A stretch of 7,848 nt of DNA from Bdellovibrionales bacterium (GTDB lineage Bacteria > Bdellovibrionota > JAFGOL01). Position 1 is the stretch's first letter, and each line of letters starts with the position of its first letter. Positions 5,507-7,848 of this stretch are shown here, piece after piece. The notes under the pieces were generated by a model that worked only from the letters and a program-made list of their open reading frames with translations, was not told the origin of the DNA and did no database searches. The stretch lies in NCBI GenBank assembly GCA_022710165.1, contig JAKLHL010000067.1, positions 1-7,848 of the forward strand, written 5' to 3'. Made by a program: the position numbers and the translations under genes.

Positions 5507-6704
5507 GGTCTAGTATCAGGCCTTGATCGTCACTGTTAACACATACGTCACAAGCCTTTGCATATAAAGATATTCTACTCTTTAAAAGTTCCCCTGCATT
5601 GTCCTTGAACAAAGGACGAGTGCTTTTATCGACCCTGTTAAGTATGGTCTTAAGGTTCGCCCAAAGCCATATGACCTTGAACCTCGAGCTCAAGAACGCC
5701 CTGTTCTCTGGATCTATTACAGTACCACCGCCCGTAGCAAGCACGGTAGGCCTTTTAAGCTCAAGGCCAAGTAAAAGCTCCTTTTCAATTTTCCTAAAAT
5801 ACTCACCGCCCTTACTGCTGAATATCTCTGTTACGCTCATCCCCTCTTTTTTCTCTATCATCTCATCAAGGTCTATAAGCTCATATCCAAGTTTCTGTGC
5901 AAGCTTTTTAGCCGTATAGCTTTTCCCTGCACCCATGAAGCCCGTAAGTGCCACATGTTTTTTTAGATGCTGTGGCCTCTTTAATGCCTGCCTCATCGGC
6001 TCCAAAGGTTCTGCATCAAAAAAGGTCTTGAAAAAAGTTTCAGCTTGAAGGAGCAGCCATTCCTCTCCGGCTTCGTAGTCCTTTTTAGACTCAATGCCCT
6101 GATAGGCAGCGTCGATCAAAAGTCCGGTCTTCAGGCCCTTGAAGAGCTCAAAATGATGAGGAGTGCAGTTCACAGCGAGTGTATATTCACCCTTTAGTGC
6201 TTCCTTGAGTGGAAGATGCCCTATATTAAAGAAAGAGGCCACTTTTTTTGCCTTCTGTTCCGTCCTATTGCTTATGAGCACATCAGCTTTAAGTTTTTTA
6301 AGTGCATAAACAGCTGCTCTTGCGGCCCCTCCTGCACCTATGACAAGGGCACTTTCACCGTCTAGGTCGTTTATCCATCTTTCAAGAAGTATGTCCCTTA
6401 CTGCCATCCAATCCGTATTAAGGGCTTTTATTCTGCCCTTTTCAAAAATGACGGCGTTAGCTGCACCGATGTTCCTGACATCAATATCAGGGTCGTTCAC
6501 GAACTTTAGTATCTCTTCTTTGTAAGGAGCCGTGACGTTAAGGCCTCTTACACCTATTTCCTCACAGAGCCTTACTGCCTTTGAAGCTTCCTTTACTGCT
6601 ATCCTGAAATATACAGCATCAATGCCTAGAGCACTGAAAGCGCTGTTCCAAATATCAGGACTTTTACTTTGTAATATTGGGGATCCGGTTACAGCGAACA
6701 GCAA
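5496..6704 (-). CDS. aroEK: Bifunctional shikimate dehydrogenase - shikimate kinase fusion
   Basis: This 402-residue fusion covers two consecutive steps: NADPH reduction of 3-dehydroshikimate, then ATP phosphorylation of shikimate. Residues 1 to about 240 are AroE: SKSP at 13-16, NVTAPYK with catalytic Lys62, Asn83, catalytic Asp98 in NTDW, the dinucleotide loop GAGGAAR at 123-129, NRT at 146-148 and Gln220. After a linker of roughly ten residues (KRPQHLKK), residues 250-402 are AroK: Walker A GFMGAGKS at 255-262, Asp278 and Asp280 in LIDLDE, Arg304, GGG at 325-327, the lid arginine Arg363 in TRPLF, and Arg377. Both active sites look intact. The start is a TTG at 6704: an in-frame stop lies five codons upstream, no ATG fits, and AAGGAG (6716-6721) sits 11 bases before it. 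It overlaps aroD by 16 bases and, convergently, pepT by 11. Confidence 0.93.
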   Translation of the reverse strand: MLFAVTGSPILQSKSPDIWNSAFSALGIDAVYFRIAVKEASKAVRLCEEIGVRGLNVTAPYKEEILKFVNDPDIDVRNIGAANAVIFEKGRIKALNTDWMAVRDILLERWINDLDGESALVIGAGGAARAAVYALKKLKADVLISNRTEQKAKKVASFFNIGHLPLKEALKGEYTLAVNCTPHHFELFKGLKTGLLIDAAYQGIESKKDYEAGEEWLLLQAETFFKTFFDAEPLEPMRQALKRPQHLKKHVALTGFMGAGKSYTAKKLAQKLGYELIDLDEMIEKKEGMSVTEIFSSKGGEYFRKIEKELLLGLELKRPTVLATGGGTVIDPENRAFLSSRFKVIWLWANLKTILNRVDKSTRPLFKDNAGELLKSRISLYAKACDVCVNSDDQGLILDLSR

Positions 6705-7315
6705 GTATTTTCCATCTCCTTAACGCTCAACTGCCCTGGGGCTGTCTTGCTCTTTTCATCAAGTGAGGCGTAAGTGCAAAAGGATCCGAACATGGGTGCA
6801 ACCAGCCTTGTCACCCTGCCCTTTGCGCCCATTCCAATGACGATAAGATCGTTCGGCTGGTCGAGCAATCCTAAAAGCCTTGCGTTGTCCTTATTGCTCC
6901 TGCTCATACAGGATATCTTTATAACATCAGGATAAAGCTTGCTGCACTTTGAGAGCACTCCGGAAAGCACCTGGCTTGAAGGAGTGCATTTGTAGTTGTG
7001 ATATGACATTATGACCTTGGCGCCTTTTTTCTTTGCAAGAGATAGAAGTTTTTTTCTGTCGCTGTCGGACCAGTTAAGATCAACATCGATATAGGAAGCG
7101 CCGTTATTGACCGCAAGCTCAAGAAGTTCCCTCGCCTGTTTTGTAAGTTTATTTGTCCTGTAACAGGCTATGAGCTCTTTACCTACATAGAGGACTTTTT
7201 TAAGCTCTTCAGGCCCTAACTTTAGCTGATCAAGCCTAAGTTCACAAAGCTCATATTTCCTTACAGCGTCTAGACATTTCTTAAAGCTTACATTGCCTAT
7301 GCTAACGCAGATCAT
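6689..7315 (-). CDS. aroD: 3-dehydroquinate dehydratase, type I
   Basis: It dehydrates 3-dehydroquinate to 3-dehydroshikimate through a Schiff base on lysine (step three). At 208 residues it is short for type I enzymes (usually 220-250). Residues matching the E. coli/Salmonella active site are Glu25 and Arg27 in ELRLD (E46, R48), Arg53 in CYRT (R82), His106 in MSYHNY (H143), Schiff-base Lys133 in IKIS (K170), Arg170 in VTRL (R213), and Thr191/Gln195 in KTAPGQ (S232/Q236). The usual EGG after the RS/RT motif is missing, so the third triad residue Glu86 is replaced by Leu57. The ATG at 7315 is supported by GGAGGAG seven bases ahead. It overlaps aroB by 14 bases and aroEK by 16, giving a coupled three-gene block. 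Confidence 0.92.
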   Translation of the reverse strand: MICVSIGNVSFKKCLDAVRKYELCELRLDQLKLGPEELKKVLYVGKELIACYRTNKLTKQARELLELAVNNGASYIDVDLNWSDSDRKKLLSLAKKKGAKVIMSYHNYKCTPSSQVLSGVLSKCSKLYPDVIKISCMSRSNKDNARLLGLLDQPNDLIVIGMGAKGRVTRLVAPMFGSFCTYASLDEKSKTAPGQLSVKEMENTCCSL

Positions 7316-7848
7316 CTATGTGCTCCTCCAGCTCCTTAAAGCTCATAGGCCTTACTACGGCCATGCCTATGGACTCCAAGACTATGAAATTGATAATATC
7401 GCCTGCCCTTTTCTTATCCTTATATATGTGCTCCATGATCGTCTTGGTGCTGTATTTTTTAAGCTCTTCACCGATCTTGATGCCGTAGAGCGTGAATAGC
7501 TGGTCTATTCTTTCTGCATCCTCCGGCTTTAAGAGGCCCAGCTTTACAGAGACCAGGGCGCTAAAAAGCACGCCCTGAGCCACAGCTTCACCGTGGCTTA
7601 AGGAACCTTCGCTAAGTGATTCCAGCGCATGTCCCAAGGTATGCCCAAGATTAAGTTTTCTTCTTTCTCCAAGCTCATATTCGTCGGCAGAGACTATATC
7701 CATCTTTACCTTGACCGCTCTTTTTATTACGTGCTCAATCACTTCCCTGTCAAGCTCCAGTACCCTTGCCTTTTCTATCTCAAGATAATGGAAAAGTTCT
7801 TTGTCCATTACCAATGATGTCTTTATTATCTCTGCGAACCCTGACCTA
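7302..7848 (-). CDS. aroB: 3-dehydroquinate synthase, C-terminal part (cut by window edge)
   Basis: AroB cyclises DAHP to 3-dehydroquinate (step two) with NAD and a metal ion. Only the last 181 residues are in the window, about half of a normal 340-370-residue enzyme, and the frame stays open to the right edge. The edge lies in the conserved RSGFAEIIKTS stretch. All three expected metal ligands are visible: the Glu of AEIIK, the first His of NLGHTLGH and the His of SHGEAVA. DEYELGERRKLN, just before the second of these, is also typical. A TTG at 7814 could be misread as a start, but conserved AroB sequence continues upstream of it. The 3' end overlaps aroD by 14 bases. Comparison with other clusters suggests a DAHP synthase gene may lie further upstream, outside the window. 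Confidence 0.93.
   Translation of the reverse strand, partial: RSGFAEIIKTSLVMDKELFHYLEIEKARVLELDREVIEHVIKRAVKVKMDIVSADEYELGERRKLNLGHTLGHALESLSEGSLSHGEAVAQGVLFSALVSVKLGLLKPEDAERIDQLFTLYGIKIGEELKKYSTKTIMEHIYKDKKRAGDIINFIVLESIGMAVVRPMSFKELEEHIDDLR

Noticed and set aside
6713..6715. ATG at 6715 as start of aroEK
   Set aside because: It is in the aroD frame (its Met201 near the C-terminus) and not in the aroEK frame. The TTG at 6704 is the first in-frame start after a stop.
7812..7814. TTG at 7814 as the start of aroB
   Set aside because: The frame remains open to the window edge and the upstream codons encode the conserved GFAEIIK metal-binding motif, so the gene continues outside the window.

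Overview
This window is a bacterial aromatic-biosynthesis (shikimate pathway) locus. Seven activities from 3-dehydroquinate synthase to chorismate mutase are recognisable from conserved motifs, nearly all on the minus strand. Read in the direction of transcription (right to left) the order is aroB (3-dehydroquinate synthase, cut by the right edge), aroD (type I dehydroquinase), a fused aroE-aroK (shikimate dehydrogenase + shikimate kinase), aroA (EPSP synthase), aroC (chorismate synthase), aroQ-type chorismate mutase, an EamA/DMT-family transporter and a small lipoprotein. The gene order follows the order of the chemical steps.

The cluster falls into two tightly packed minus-strand blocks: aroB-aroD-aroEK (7848 to 5496) and aroA-aroC-chorismate mutase-eamA (3958 to 758). 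Within each block the genes overlap by 4 to 19 bases, which suggests translational coupling. Between the blocks lies pepT (peptidase T, a zinc tripeptidase) on the plus strand. Its 3' end overlaps the 3' end of aroEK by 11 bases, and its 5' end faces aroA across a gap of about 300 bases. Most of that gap is a 178-base imperfect palindrome with 28-base perfect outer arms, either a fold-back/MITE-like element or a large structured RNA signal. It is the least explained piece of DNA in the window.

The left end holds a predicted lipoprotein with its own likely promoter and a strong Shine-Dalgarno site. It is followed by a clear rho-independent terminator at 63-88 that closes the minus-strand transcription unit(s). 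Positions 1-62 are AT-rich and I see no gene there.

The organism is a bacterium: it has a lipobox protein, Shine-Dalgarno sites, ATG/GTG/TTG starts, PepT and a canonical AroB. Base composition is moderately AT-rich, and ATA and AGG codons are used freely. I cannot assign a phylum. Several enzymes are compact or divergent. AroA has replacements at all three classic glyphosate-contact positions, AroD lacks the usual catalytic-triad glutamate, and AroC has an altered third signature. No wholly new system is evident. The most novel items are the palindrome, the AroE-AroK fusion, the divergent AroA and the inverted pepT that splits the pathway cluster.
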